A stretch of 64,000 nt of DNA, taken from positions 1 through 64,000 of the forward strand of contig NW_005179143.1 of NCBI RefSeq assembly GCF_000350225.1, read 5' to 3'. The notes beneath the pieces are model-generated. The model saw nothing but the letters and a program-made list of their open reading frames with translations, made no database searches and was not told where the DNA came from. The stretch's first letter is position 1. Every line of letters starts with the position of its first letter. Origin of the DNA: Chondrus crispus (taxonomy: Eukaryota > Rhodophyta > Florideophyceae > Gigartinales > Gigartinaceae). Shown piece by piece: positions 26,844 through 37,455 of this stretch. Both the position numbers and the translations under genes were made by a program.

Positions 26844-27859
26844 CGGGAACGAGGACGCGGAAGGAGTATCACTTGCACCCCTTGTGCATTACAGTGCAAG
26901 CGAGGATACAGCGAGGATAGTTTTCCGCGGATACGTGTAACACGTGTTCCCGCAGAGTTGCAGCTGCCACTGTTGAATCGACAAACTCATAGAGCAGCGC
27001 CCTCTTTCTCGCCTCTTCGTCGTCTCTGGTCTCGCTCCTGCTTATCCGTCTCGCTGCGGGCTATGATCGGACAGCCTATCGTGGTCGGTCTGTCACTGGG
27101 GGCCGCTTGTTTCACCTGTGTCGCCCAGGACACTTTCCCATTTGCCCAGTGCTTGTCTCTCATATATTCACCGATGCCCTTGCGGAGACGGTGTTAATTG
27201 GAATGAATTACGACGCCGACGTTCCGTAAAGGGAGAGGGAGGGACGTTTTCCGATGACAGAGACTTGGCAGGCCGCTGCTTGTCACGAAGGACGAGGGGC
27301 ACCAAGGACGCACCAAGGACGAGCGGTTCGGAGGAGGGGAACGGCAGGGGAACAATGTCTGTGCGTCGTGGAGCAGATGGAAGCTCAAATTTATCGTAAA
27401 ATTGAAGAAAAAAGTTGGCCTCGTTTTGTCCACTGTTCTTCTCACACGTGTGGACCTGTGCACGTGTGAACCTATGCATGTGTGCCCATCGCCTCTCAAC
27501 ATTGAGATTCGCGCCCCGCTTTGAGCCGGTCTGCAACGCTTCTGAACACACCGTTGATGCACTAATAACAACTTCCTCTGCTTCGCTTCTGTCCGAATGC
27601 TTGATGCCGCTGTGAACGTTTCATATCGTTTCTTAGTCCACTGTCTTCGAGGAGGACAAGCCTTCGCAATGCAACACTTATTTCGCGTCAGGTCCGCTCG
27701 CATCCTTAGACTTGTTTACCGAGTGATGAAGTCAAGCAGGTCGGTAGTTCATACATACACATACATGGACTGCAACTTCCATACTTCCATCAAGCAAGCT
27801 TCTCAGGCATTCATAACAAAACAAAAAACCCTCCCCACTACAGAACTACTGCGAACAGT
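26844..27859. other. Spacer between small gene 1 and 433-bp insertion
   Basis: No convincing gene. It includes ACGTGTAACACGTGT (about 26933) and a block similar to 18380-18870 (GTCGTGGAGCAGATGGAAGCTCAAATTTATCG through CATACATGGACTGC), i.e. the receptor's downstream flank is itself repeated ahead of the relic. Confidence 0.5.
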
Positions 27860-28292
27860 GTGGCACGCTGTCGCAAATAGACCTACGCATCTGATTGATA
27901 ATTCCGTTTATGGGGCACTGGTTACCAACAAGTCTACAGTAGCATCCTTGATATGCCTTATATGGCTTTATAGAACCCAGAAGGGTAGTAGCTGATTTCG
28001 TGTCGATACAATATAAAGGCCGACCCAACCACTGTTGGGAAGGCAGACAATCACGAACATCAAACACCGTCACCGCCCTTGACCAAACGCGACTGGTCAA
28101 GCTGGTCGTCAGCACTCCGAGCCGTCTCCTCGGACCCGCTTCTCGACCATCAACTTCGCTCTGGGTCACACCAAATGGCCAAGAACCTCGTTCCTTCCTT
28201 AGCCGTCCTCTCCAGACCGGCTCACGGACCGATTACGAACTCCGAAACCCGACTCCCTGTCGTTGTGGACTGTGTGCCTGTGGCTGGCCACA
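27860..28292. mobile_element. 433-bp insertion with 5-bp direct repeat (candidate solo LTR)
   Basis: Absent from unit 2, which reads straight through GCGAACAGTTGCAAACG. It is flanked by ACAGT at 27855-27859 and 28293-28297. It contains a TATA-like ATATAAAGG at about 28012 and has near-inverted ends (GTGGC...GGCCACA), which fits a solo LTR. The exact ends are ambiguous by 1-2 bases. Confidence 0.7.
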
Positions 28293-28366
28293 ACAGTTGC
28301 AAACGCATTACTAATGTCTCGGGCGCCAAACGGCCATCGCACTTCGATACTAACTTACACAACTAG

Positions 28367-29387
28367 CTACACAACTAGCTTCATGATAGCAACCAGATGG
28401 CCCGTCCTTGCAACTGCGACCTCGTGATCGGGGTCCATCTGCAAGTCTAACGCATTGTCCAACTGGGCCAAGACAGCCTCAGACCCATCCTCTCGCCTTT
28501 GCACATTTCTCCGTACCTTTCTCCGTACCTTGAAAATATTTGTGATGTTCGTCCTGCGCGAGAAGCAGTACCCAAGTCTGCCCTCCTCAGGAACCGACTC
28601 GTGATTTCTTCCTAATCCTCGAACCTCCCGGTATGAAGTGTGATCCCTCTCTCAACATCCCACACCCGCACGCTCTTGTCAAACGATCCAGATACCACAC
28701 GTCTTCCGTCCCCACTCATCGCAACGCACACCACCGAACCCGTGTGTCCAACTAACGCCTCCCCAACTTGTGCTTCCGTCTCCACGTCCCACACCCGCAC
28801 ACTCATATCCTCCGATCCAGATACTACACGTCTTCCGTCCGCAGTGTGGACGGAAGACGTGTAGTATGAGTGTGGACTCCACACTCATTGCAACGCAACC
28901 CACTCCCGACCTATGACCGCGGCAACTTCTCAATACTTTCCTCTCCGATGTACTCCACAGCCTTAACGTCCCGTCGTCATATCCCACAACAACATACCCC
29001 TTCCTCTCACAGAAACTTGCGCAGGTAGCTCTCGTCACGCTCGGTTTTTCTCAAGTCACTTCGAGGGTTACTCTTCCAATGCGCATCCCAAAATATTCCC
29101 CCAAACACCCACCCCTTTTGCGCCTGCTTGCTCGAAGCTCCCCTGGGTCCTGGCTCTCCGTTTCGAACTCGCCCTCTAATCGAACCATCTTCGTCTCCTT
29201 CTCAGCAGATCGCGCGAAAACTGTTACTTCTCCCCCGGACTTCTCCACCTGACATCCATACACTTCACCCCTGCAATCCATGCCCACTTGAATTTCAAAA
29301 CTGTCATATGGCAGAAAAATCTGCTCCACCAACCTTCCATCGGCTCGCGCTACACACTCACTCACAGGCCGCACCCATGGCCGTGGT
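28367..29387 (-). pseudogene. TIR-NB-ARC-WD40 receptor relic 1 (3' end only)
   Basis: A 3' fragment of the receptor gene ending at the same stop (CTACACAACTAGCTTCAT). It covers part of the pre-WD region (RPVSECVARADGRLVEQIF...), the diverged first blade and about two further blades. Frame breaks include a stop after RIGRVTLEVT, a stop in the post-WD region, and a local quasi-palindrome at 28821-28888 that replaces WD sequence. The homology ends at CCGTGGT (29387), where copia sequence starts. The relic in unit 2 shares the junction and the palindrome, so these predate the segmental duplication. Confidence 0.88.
28821..28888. repeat. Double quasi-palindrome inside receptor relic 1
   Basis: 20-bp perfect arms at 28821-28840 and 28848-28867 (spacer GCAGTGT), immediately followed by 11-bp arms ATGAGTGTGGA/TCCACACTCAT around C28877. 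One arm is ordinary WD40-repeat sequence (ACACGTCTTCCGTCC); the other is its inverted copy. Confidence 0.9.
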
Positions 29388-31347
29388 CTGTTCCAGGTGC
29401 ATATGGTCGAAAAAGACAGGCTGCTATTGAAGATACACGTTTAGCAGTATGTGCTAACGTGTCAGCATCTGAGATACAACAAGCAATGGATGAGCTTTCA
29501 GCCGATATTGATACCCAAGTTGACCTTATGAATTCTTTCGATGACGCGGATGACGAAGAGGTCACCAATATTTCTAACGATCGTAGCGTTACTTCTCCGC
29601 GTGATGATGATGATGGTGAGATCGGTGGTCCCGAGAACTCATCATTAGTTCCCAATTTAGAAGCTCATGAACCACAAGAGCTCGTTACATATACCCCAGT
29701 CGAACAATCTACATTTGATCCTGATCACCAGAGAGTGATCATGACAATGATACTTCCACGGACGCGCCCAATAGCACTGTACCAGATCCGCAAGAAGATG
29801 TTGCAAATGTTCAAGGCACAACACAATTGGATCAGCCTTCCGCTACCTCCTTACACCCAATGCAAACTCGCTCCAGTTCCACTACTCCTCATACCTCGAG
29901 TGATCGCACACTACACGGGAATGACATCGAATTACTTCCTGGTACTGAGCTAACTAGCTGTGAAAAAAACGCTCTGAGTCAATTCTACGATTGGTTCAAG
30001 TCAAAAGAATTTCTCATCCACCAGGCTGAAGGGTTGCCTTCTTACATCACTTCCAACTCATATTGCGAAGAAGAGAGTGCCTTCCTTAATCAGTGCATTC
30101 GTATTCACAAGTCTGACGTCCCCAGAGATGCTAATGTTACTTGCAGCCATGTGCTTTATAAGATCAAAACTAGAGATGATGCATCTCTAACATGTAAGGC
30201 TCGTATAGCTCCTCATGGGAATGAAGATCGTGATCGTGAACATTTAAAAACTGATTCGGCATGTTGCCCACGTCTAGGAATTCGTACTCTGTTTTCAATA
30301 TGTGTGATGTTTCAATGGTACCTCACGAAGATCGACGTGAAAGGCGCATTCTTGCAGACTGGTTCTGCTAAACGTGACGTTTATGTTATTCCCCAGAAAG
30401 AAAGCTCAGATCATAGATTTGTTTGGCTTCTTACAGTCGCAACCTATGGATTGGTGAACGCCAATGCGAAATGGCAAGTTCACTCAGATCAAACGTTCAA
30501 TGATATTGGACTAAACACACTCGTATATGTTCTGCAGTTATTCTACATGCTTGATGATTGCAGTTTAGTTCTTATCATGGTTAAGGTAACTGATGATATT
30601 TTAATCGGTGGAAGTGAAACGCACAAGCGCCGGTTTCTCAAAAGATTGACAGAAGCGTATGAGTTGGGTACAATCACCCATCTTCCTGGTTCATGTTGGT
30701 TCTTCGGGCTTGAAGTTTCCCAAGAACCGGACTTCGGTATACATGTTCATGCTGATCAGAAGCGTTCTGGAATAACATCTTGCAACGTTAGTCGTACAAG
30801 ACGAAAGCAGATTAACGAAAAGTTGAACGCAATAGAGAAATTCCATTACAACGCCATTAATGGTTCTATTGGTTTTATTGGTATCCATGCTCTCCCCATT
30901 GCTTCATTTGTGTCGAGTTATCTACAACAATCGCGCAATGCTGCTAATGTACATGATCTATGTAACCAATCCGCAATGTTGAGAAAACTTAAGCAGCTTG
31001 GATCCACAACAAGTTATGATAAGATACCACGGGGTACGAATCATCTCAGTGTTACCGTGTTTGCGGATGCAGCTCGCCCTAGTGAGAACGGTCAGCTCGG
31101 TATGATTTGCGGACTTCTCTTTGGCGATATAAATCGTGGTTCTATATTTCATATACTCTCATGGAGATCCAATCTATCAAGGCGTCCTGTTAAGTCGACA
31201 GCTTCGGCAGAAACACTTGCAGCAGGTGCTGCTCTTGATGAAGCACTACTGATTTCATCCGCTTTGTCAGTCCTTCTAAAAACAGCTATCCCTACTACCC
31301 TGATTGCAGATTCCAAGGATTTGTTTGACTCGCTTTCCTCCTGTCAC
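29388..31347 (+). pseudogene. Ty1/copia RT-RNase H relic, copy 1, main part
   Basis: A 5'-truncated copia pol beginning at the receptor-relic junction. An acidic integrase-RT linker (QAAIEDTRLAVC, NSFDDADDEE) is followed, after a frameshift near 29735, by RT: SHVLYKIKTRDDASLTCKAR, TKIDVKGAFLQTG, VATYGLVNANAKW, KVTDDILIGG in place of the usual YVDD box, then RNase H (TVFADAARPSENGQLG, SASAETLAAGAALDEALLI, IADSKDLFDSLSS). gypsy-2 interrupts RNase H at 31347 and the frame resumes at 36350. In copia order integrase precedes RT, consistent with this being the 3' half of pol. Confidence 0.85.
31343..31347. repeat. Target-site duplication (left) of gypsy-2, GTCAC
   Basis: GTCAC is repeated at 36345-36349; unit 2 has the uninterrupted site at about 63681-63685. 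Confidence 0.95.
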
Positions 31348-31706
31348 TGTTACACCAACATGCGAGATGTTGGCGTAATTGAATTTGTTACGTGTATCAG
31401 CTCTGCTTTGTTGCCGGATAAGGCTTGAGAATTACGTAGATTTCAACTGCAGCATTCCTCTCGCCACGTTCCCTGCGCTCCTGTGTAGTCTCACGTTAGG
31501 TGTGCCTCCTCTCTCAACTTTCGCACGATGACGTGCCGTCCTTGCGCAAGTCTTTGCGCTTCTGAAGGCCAAGTCGCTCCTTGGAACCTGAAAAGAAAGT
31601 ACAGTATAAATAGGACGCAAGTCGCTATCGTACGAGTAAACGGCAGAGTACATGATCAACCCCTTTTCTTTGCTCTCAACCCAACACACTCCCCCAGTTC
31701 TCAACA
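31348..31706 (+). repeat. gypsy-2 5' LTR
   Basis: 359 bp; contains AGTATAAATAGG (TATA box about 31605-31611). Differs from the 3' LTR at TCTCACG/TCCCACG and CTGAAAAG/CTGTAAAG. Confidence 0.93.
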
Positions 31707-31740
31707 GTGATCACTGAGTATCCTGGGTCATTGTCCCAGC

Positions 31741-33486
31741 ATGGCGCCTCCGACTGGCTCCTCCGCAGGACAACACCTCTTCACACCGATCTCTCATCCC
31801 GAGCTCCGGAAGCTCGGAAGGAAAAATATCCACTATTTTCTGAGGGAACGTGACCGTTATTTGCTTCGACTTCAAGATGCAAATTTGTCTGGTGGGAATC
31901 TGAATCTCATAAGCGTTAAGTCTTCCATCGACCCCGACCTTCTCCTCTCTCTCGTCGAATTTGAGGAGTTTGAAGGAATCACCAAGGTTGAGGATCTTAC
32001 AGAAACTATCTTACACTCCTGGTTACAGGAAAAGGATATCGTTGAGCTCGACTCTCTTTCCCCCACAGAGCTAGACAACGCTGTTCGCACTTCTGTACGC
32101 ATCAACGTTTTTGAACAAGACGCAGAAATGCGTATTGAAACACTATTCATGGACTACAAGGCCTTTCTTCGTTCCAGAAAATGGGAGGCTCTAATCGAAA
32201 AAAATCCGAAGGTGGCAGTCGATCATATTTGTGGTCTCCTTAAACCCGCCGCTCTTCGTTTCAAAGTGCAGAATGATCTCCTTCTCGGCCAGTATGCCCT
32301 CCGTAAACAGTTTTTACCTTTTTACAAGTATGTCGTCGAAAAGGCAATTAGTTGTGATGATTTTGTCTCCATTCGTACATCCGAGAGGCCTACAGATCAA
32401 TCTCGGCAAGACCCAAAGGGTACCTCCGGAAATGCAAGCCAGGGACAAAGGACAGGAAATTTCGATAAGTCGCTTTCTACATCAGAGCGCCAGCAGACGC
32501 CTCCTGCAAAACACGACCGGTCTCACTCACAAAATGACGTACCGTACAGGGCTACGGGTATGGTTGCAGACAGATCTAGAACGACCATTTCCGCACCTGA
32601 AGTTCCTCTGTGTCTCAATAAGTCTAAGTGTCCGGGCCGCCGTTATCGAATAAAGGACTGTCCAAACTCGACTACAGAAGAGATAAAGACGCTTTTACAG
32701 GACTACTGGGCCAATAAGTCCAAGACTGGACGTATCAGTGCTCTGACACAACCCCCTGAGGCGATTGATGCGCTTCAAAGATCCGGGAGGTACTTCGCCA
32801 AACTGGCCGACATTGTCGACGTTGTCGTCAGCGGTGACTATGGTGCAGATCATTCTGCTTTGAGCGTCCAACATCTTAGTATGCTGGCTGACGTCGGGGT
32901 ATTCGTTCCACAGCTACCATTGACGAAACCAATTTTAATGAGGTTGGCGTTAGACACGACTGACGCAGGAAAACCTACAATCATTGAATGCAGGAAGAAA
33001 ACCAGTATCTCCACTACGATAAACACTCCGGAAGGACCGCTACGTCTACGTAATTTGGAATTCTTGGTGTTTGACGAGACTGTCCCAGAAGTACTGATTT
33101 CTCGCCCGGTGTTGCAATCGATGGGCTTCAACCTGGATTCACATTTGGCAAATGTGCGCAGCCGCTTCCACGATGCCGATTTCTCGAATATTGGTTTTGA
33201 ACCTGGACATCCAGCCACTCGTGACCTTTCCATCACTCCCACTCCGGCTCTAGCTCGCCTTCTCATGGCTCCCCATCCACAAACCGAAGCGTCTGAGCCA
33301 CTCCCAGAGGCTAGTGATTCCTTTGATAATCCTCCTTCTCTTCTCGATCAATCCTCAGAGTCTGAAGAGGCATTCAAGCAGCGAATGGAGGCAGCGTCTG
33401 ATTTTTTGGAAGAAGAAGAGACCTCAGATCTGTTAGAAGACTACTCGGGTGACGAGGATCAGCAGCACACGCAATTTTGTTTATAG
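31741..33486 (+). CDS. gypsy-2 Gag-protease (581 aa, ends at in-frame TAG)
   Basis: ATG 31741 is 35 bp after the 5' LTR. The Gag part is mostly helical (LRERDRYLLRLQDANLSG, EMRIETLFMDYKAFLRSRKW) with a Cys motif CLNKSKCPGRRYRIKDCPN at about residues 291-309, resembling the modified zinc knuckles of protist gypsy elements. The protease candidate is VVVSGDYGADHSALS at about 361-375 (Asp-Tyr-Gly-Ala rather than Asp-Ser-Gly-Ala) with PEVLISRPVLQSMGF as the second-half motif. An acidic tail precedes TAG 33484-33486. RT follows in the same frame, so either stop-codon readthrough produces Gag-Pol or the TAG is a mutation. Confidence 0.85.
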   Translation: MAPPTGSSAGQHLFTPISHPELRKLGRKNIHYFLRERDRYLLRLQDANLSGGNLNLISVKSSIDPDLLLSLVEFEEFEGITKVEDLTETILHSWLQEKDIVELDSLSPTELDNAVRTSVRINVFEQDAEMRIETLFMDYKAFLRSRKWEALIEKNPKVAVDHICGLLKPAALRFKVQNDLLLGQYALRKQFLPFYKYVVEKAISCDDFVSIRTSERPTDQSRQDPKGTSGNASQGQRTGNFDKSLSTSERQQTPPAKHDRSHSQNDVPYRATGMVADRSRTTISAPEVPLCLNKSKCPGRRYRIKDCPNSTTEEIKTLLQDYWANKSKTGRISALTQPPEAIDALQRSGRYFAKLADIVDVVVSGDYGADHSALSVQHLSMLADVGVFVPQLPLTKPILMRLALDTTDAGKPTIIECRKKTSISTTINTPEGPLRLRNLEFLVFDETVPEVLISRPVLQSMGFNLDSHLANVRSRFHDADFSNIGFEPGHPATRDLSITPTPALARLLMAPHPQTEASEPLPEASDSFDNPPSLLDQSSESEEAFKQRMEAASDFLEEEETSDLLEDYSGDEDQQHTQFCL

Positions 33487-34782
33487 CGTATCATCGAGAA
33501 GGCTAAAGAGAACGGTCTTCGGACGGAAAATCATTATGAGTTCAGCACTCTAGTGATAGAATATTCAGACATCTTTCGGACAAGGTTGGGCTCAGACCCA
33601 CCAGTGAAGGTACCTGCTATGAAGATTAGACTGCAACCAGACAGCGAACCTATACGTGTCAAGGTGAGGCGCTACAGCCCCCAGCAGTCGGACTTTCTGC
33701 GATCAAAGGTTGACGAACTACTTCGACTTGGCCTTGTCTACCCCAACAACAGCAGTCAGTGGGCTTGCGCGCCCCTGATAGTCCCAAAAGCAGGTCGTGA
33801 ATTATTTCGTTTCACAGTGGACCTGAGACCGGTCAATCGCCAAACGATCTCTCACAGTTGGCCAATGCCCAACGTAGAGACCGTGACATCAAGACTGGCC
33901 GGTGCTACTTGCTTTGCGGTCATTGACCTTTGTAGCGGATATTTTCAACTCGCATTGGATGAGGACGCACAAGAGTGCCAAAGTTTTATCACACCTGATG
34001 GAGTATTTAGCCCGACACGGGTACTTCATGGCCAGACAAATGCTGTTGCGTTCTTCCAGAGTGTTTTTCAGCAGCTGCTAATCCCTCTGCGTGATGTGTG
34101 TCTCCAGTGGCTAGATGATTTACTGGTCTGCGGTGAGAAAGCCACAGATCTCTTACAGTTGCTGCGGATACTTTTCCAGATTTGCCGCACATACAATATC
34201 AAGCTGCATGCAGAGAAGTGCGAACTATTTGTTCGGAAGGTCAAGTGGTGTGGTCGTATCATAAGTCCTGAGGGAATTAAGATGGATCCCAGCCGCATGG
34301 ATGCACTACTCAACATGCAGCCACCAAGAACTAGTGCAGACCTTCAACAATTCGTGTGCGCAGCAAATTGGATGCGCAGTTCAATTCCTCAATTCACAAC
34401 TATTGTTGCGCCATTGGCGCAAGCTCTTGAACAAGTGTATCAAGCAGCTGGTAAGCGTACCCGGAAATCCGTCGCCCGCCAGTACCTTGATTCCTCAATC
34501 TGGACCGACGTCCAAACAAATGCCTTCGAGAAGTTGAAGCAGGCGCTTTTAAATGCAATAAAGTTGTCACATCCGGACCCAAGTAAGCAATTATCACTTT
34601 TTACGGATGCTTCGGAGGACCACAGGTCCGGTATTTTGACACAAGTGTCAAAAACAGATGTCGATCTTCCGTTCTCTGAGCAGCATTATGAACCGCTCTC
34701 CTTCCTCTCTGGAAGTTTCAAGGGCTCCAGTGGGCGCTGGTCTACGCCAGAGAAAGAGGCTTTGCAATTATCGCCTCAGTAA
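33487..34782 (+). CDS. gypsy-2 reverse transcriptase and RNase H (frameshifted at end)
   Basis: Open in the Gag-protease frame directly after the TAG. RT blocks: VDELLRLGLVYPNNSSQWAC, FTVDLRPVNRQTISHSWPMP, FAVIDLCSGYFQLALDEDAQ, catalytic LQWLDDLLV (WLDD instead of Y-x-DD) and WCGRIISPEGIKMD. RNase H starts with LSLFTDASEDHRSGIL. The frame is lost at about 34763 within the run TTTGCA, where one base appears to be missing, ending at TAA 34780. The domain continues in the next frame from the following codons. Confidence 0.85.
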   Translation, partial: RIIEKAKENGLRTENHYEFSTLVIEYSDIFRTRLGSDPPVKVPAMKIRLQPDSEPIRVKVRRYSPQQSDFLRSKVDELLRLGLVYPNNSSQWACAPLIVPKAGRELFRFTVDLRPVNRQTISHSWPMPNVETVTSRLAGATCFAVIDLCSGYFQLALDEDAQECQSFITPDGVFSPTRVLHGQTNAVAFFQSVFQQLLIPLRDVCLQWLDDLLVCGEKATDLLQLLRILFQICRTYNIKLHAEKCELFVRKVKWCGRIISPEGIKMDPSRMDALLNMQPPRTSADLQQFVCAANWMRSSIPQFTTIVAPLAQALEQVYQAAGKRTRKSVARQYLDSSIWTDVQTNAFEKLKQALLNAIKLSHPDPSKQLSLFTDASEDHRSGILTQVSKTDVDLPFSEQHYEPLSFLSGSFKGSSGRWSTPEKEALQLSPQ

Positions 34783-36020
34783 CAAGACTAGATTATATGC
34801 TCTTGCGTCGGGAAGGCTTTTGCCTCTTCACGGACCATAAGAATCTGACATTTATTTTCAACCCTTCGGGCTCTTCTCCAAGTATCGCAAGGAATGTGAT
34901 TAACAAAATTCAACGTTGGGCGATGCAATTGGCTGCTTTCCGTTACACTATCTCCCACATTAGCGGGAATGAGAACGTATGGGCAGACCTCCTCTCCCGC
35001 TGGGGTGCGAAGCCCGTTTCTACTATACTGAGACTTTCATCACTTTTTGTAGCCCCCGTGGCCCCCGAGCTTGACCCTGACTTCACTTGGCCTTCAGCAA
35101 AGGACATTGCTGCCGTACAGATCGCGGCCATTGAGAAAGGAGAGGAAAACGCCCCTGGAACCAAGCGCGATGGACTTTTTATTTCGGATAAAAATGCTGT
35201 ATGGGTTCCAAGTGCTGCTGTTACTCTGCAGATTCGGCTTTGTGTTATAGGGCACTGTGGCCGTGGGAGACACCGCAGCTGGGAAACGACAGTAAAGAGC
35301 TTTCAGCCACACTTCTTTTGGCACGGAATGGAAACCGATATCAAGGCGTTCTGTCGTAGCTGTCTACACTGCTTGGCGACTATTGGGGGCCATCGTGTTC
35401 CAAGGCCCATGGGGCACGCACTTCATGCCGAAAAACCAAATGAACTTCTCCATTTCGATTTTTTGTTCATGGTTGACAGTGTTGACCTGCCCAAGTACGT
35501 ATTGATTCTAAAGGATGATGCGTCGTCCTTTGTTTGGCCAGAGCTTTGCATGGATGCAACCGCAGAAACCGCTGCTTCAATTATTCTAAAGTGGTTTGCG
35601 ACCTTTGGTGTTTTGTTGACGTGGAATTCTGATCGCGGTCCACATTTTAAGAACAATCTAATGACCAAGCTTAATCAGGCTTTGAATGCTCACCACCATT
35701 TCACAACACCGTACTCACCGCAGGGAAATGGGACAGTAGAAGTGGTTTGCAAGGAGGTTTTGCGCGCCTGTCGAGCACTGCTCTCTGAGCTTCGCATGGG
35801 GGTCCAGGAATGGACTTCTGTACGACCTCTAGTTCAGAGCACTATCAATCACTCTCCAAAACAGAGCCGTTCCAAAATATTGCAGAAGACATTCCCGATA
35901 TGCTTGATGCATACCTCGACGATCATCCCAATGCTGAACTCGTCATGGCTGCACGCAGTGTATAGGCACCATTTGAAGAGAGGGCTGTTACACCAACATG
36001 CGAGATGTTGGCGTAATTGA
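34783..36020 (+). pseudogene. gypsy-2 RNase H C-terminus and integrase (truncated)
   Basis: Shifted frame. It continues RNase H (FCLFTDHKNLTFIFNPSG, ISGNENVWADLLSRWG), then integrase: zinc-binding HHCC (VIGHCGRGRH ... CRSCLHC), catalytic core with Asp in LLHFDFLFMVD, Asp in WNSDRGPHFKNN and Glu in SPQGNGTVEVVCKE. After INHSPKQSRS (about 35863) homology stops; an acidic stretch appears in another frame and reaches a stop at 35963-35965, then the 3' LTR begins at 35986. The usual C-terminal integrase domain is missing, consistent with an internal deletion. Confidence 0.8.
35975..35984 (+). other. gypsy-2 polypurine tract
   Basis: GAAGAGAGGG directly upstream of the 3' LTR. Confidence 0.7.
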
Positions 36021-36344
36021 ATTTGTTACGTGTATCAGCTCTGCTTTGTTGCCGGATAAGGCTTGAGAATTACGTAGATTTCAACTGCAGCATTCCTCTC
36101 GCCACGTTCCCTGCGCTCCTGTGTAGTCCCACGTTAGGTGTGCCTCCTCTCTCAACTTTCGCACGATGACGTGCCGTCCTTGCGCAAGTCTTTGCGCTTC
36201 TGAAGGCCAAGTCGCTCCTTGGAACCTGTAAAGAAAGTACAGTATAAATAGGACGCAAGTCGCTATCGTACGAGTAAACGGCAGAGTACATGATCAACCC
36301 CTTTTCTTTGCTCTCAACCCAACACACTCCCCCAGTTCTCAACA
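35986..36344 (+). repeat. gypsy-2 3' LTR
   Basis: 359 bp, about 2 differences from the 5' LTR; followed by GTCAC target duplication (36345-36349). Confidence 0.93.
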
Positions 36345-36349
36345 GTCAC

Positions 36350-36535
36350 GTTCCGGAAGATCGTTCAATTCGAGCCGATGTTCAGTTGATCAGATATTAT
36401 TATGAGACCAAACAACTCGATCGCGTTATTTGAATACCTGCTCCTCAAAACTTATCTGATCCATTGACCAAGAAAGATAGCCCTTTAGCGGATACTCTTC
36501 AGCTGATGTTTTTCGAAGGATGCCTACAGTTTGAG
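36350..36535 (+). pseudogene. Ty1/copia relic, copy 1, RNase H 3' end after gypsy-2
   Basis: Resumes at GTTCCGGAAGATCG and encodes the end of copia RNase H (PEDRSIRADVQLIRYYYETK, SDPLTKKDSPLADTLQLMFF). One codon of the usual W-I-P motif is TGA here (TTATTTGAATACC) but TGG in unit 2 (63766-63768). Confidence 0.8.
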
Positions 36536-37455
36536 ATGACAAATTTCAAGAGTCGCTCTTGTCATGCAAACCTTGGCTAAGAAATATTGGCTTATCTTCA
36601 AAGAGGAAGAGTGAGAAAGTTAGGCTATGTTCAAGGAAGTATCCAAGTACATGGCCTTTGCTCAAAAAGCGTCCTCGGACCACTTCCCGTATCTCGAGAT
36701 TTGTTTGCGTTGTCAGCTTCCACTGTCTGCGTGTGCTACATTTTCTATGTGTGTGACTTCCCACTTTTTCTACCAAGTACCTCCATCGCTTCAACCTGTT
36801 TATCGCTCAGTTCTCGTTCTTTGCTCTCCGCTTTGCATCCCTTTGACAGTTGCTCAGTGAATTAGTTGTAAACGTTCTCTTGCTGATTGTTGACGGATAC
36901 TGTGACTCGCACTGTCCCCCGATCTTCGTCTGTTTGATCCCGCTACCGGCTGCGCTAGTTACTACGTTGCACCTTTATTTGGTCCTCTACGCTCACGTTT
37001 CTTAGACACGGTCCTCAAATGCTGTTGCACATGAAGCCCTGTACTTTGAGAAGTACAGAAATCCTGTCTTCTGTCGTAGAGAATTGGGACGCAAAATTGC
37101 GTCCCCGCTAACAAGACGAGCACGGTGACAGTATACGGAGTTAGATGATTCCTGTGTATACCGTACATACATCATTGACGCACTCAAAGGGCGACTTAGA
37201 TCAGCCTCCAGTCAACTGTAACCTTAATGGCAGTGTTCTCGAGTCCTTCGCGTGATGGAAAGACGTGGCGAAGGTCTTGAGAGCAAAAGGCTGCTTGCTT
37301 ATTTATTCTGTAAATTATGGATGTATCGGTAGTTACGTTGAGCGAGATTTCCAAACGCAAGGTAAGTTATGAGTTGATCACGGCGGCGGAGACTGCTCAG
37401 CTTCTCCAACTAAAGTTGGACTCGATCACCATTAAACTCCTCTCCGGTTGCCTGC
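36536..37455. other. 3' flank of copia relic (possible 3' LTR) and spacer
   Basis: The first 130 bp match the window end in unit 2. Sequence starting TGAGATGACAAATTTC right after the RNase H stop could be the start of the relic's 3' LTR, but no second LTR is visible. No gene found; 37350-37450 is likely the 3' UTR of the secreted-protein gene. Confidence 0.4.

Larger units (their letters stand above)
31348..36344 (+). mobile_element. gypsy-2: young Ty3/gypsy-order LTR retrotransposon
   Basis: 4997-bp element, LTRs 359 bp each (TGTTACACC...TTCTCAACA) differing at only about 2 positions, 5-bp target duplication, empty site present in unit 2. Gene order gag-protease-RT-RNase H-integrase. The coding region has one in-frame TAG between protease and RT, a one-base frameshift in RNase H and an apparent 3' deletion of the integrase end, despite the near-identical LTRs. 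It may therefore have moved with proteins supplied by another copy. Confidence 0.93.
14118..36665. repeat. Segmental duplication, unit 1
   Basis: Direct copy of 41292-64000. Matching starts abruptly at GCGAGCTGCTGCGCGCC (14118 and 41292) and continues in the same order to the window end (36665 corresponds to 64000). Unit-specific insertions here are gypsy-2 (31348-36344) and a 433-bp insert (27860-28292). Where checked by eye, divergence is small; in the spondin coding region I noticed a single base difference. Confidence 0.93.

Noticed and set aside
31432-31704. 90-codon minus-strand frame repeated at 36070-36342
   Set aside because: It lies inside the gypsy-2 LTRs; duplication is due to the LTR pair.
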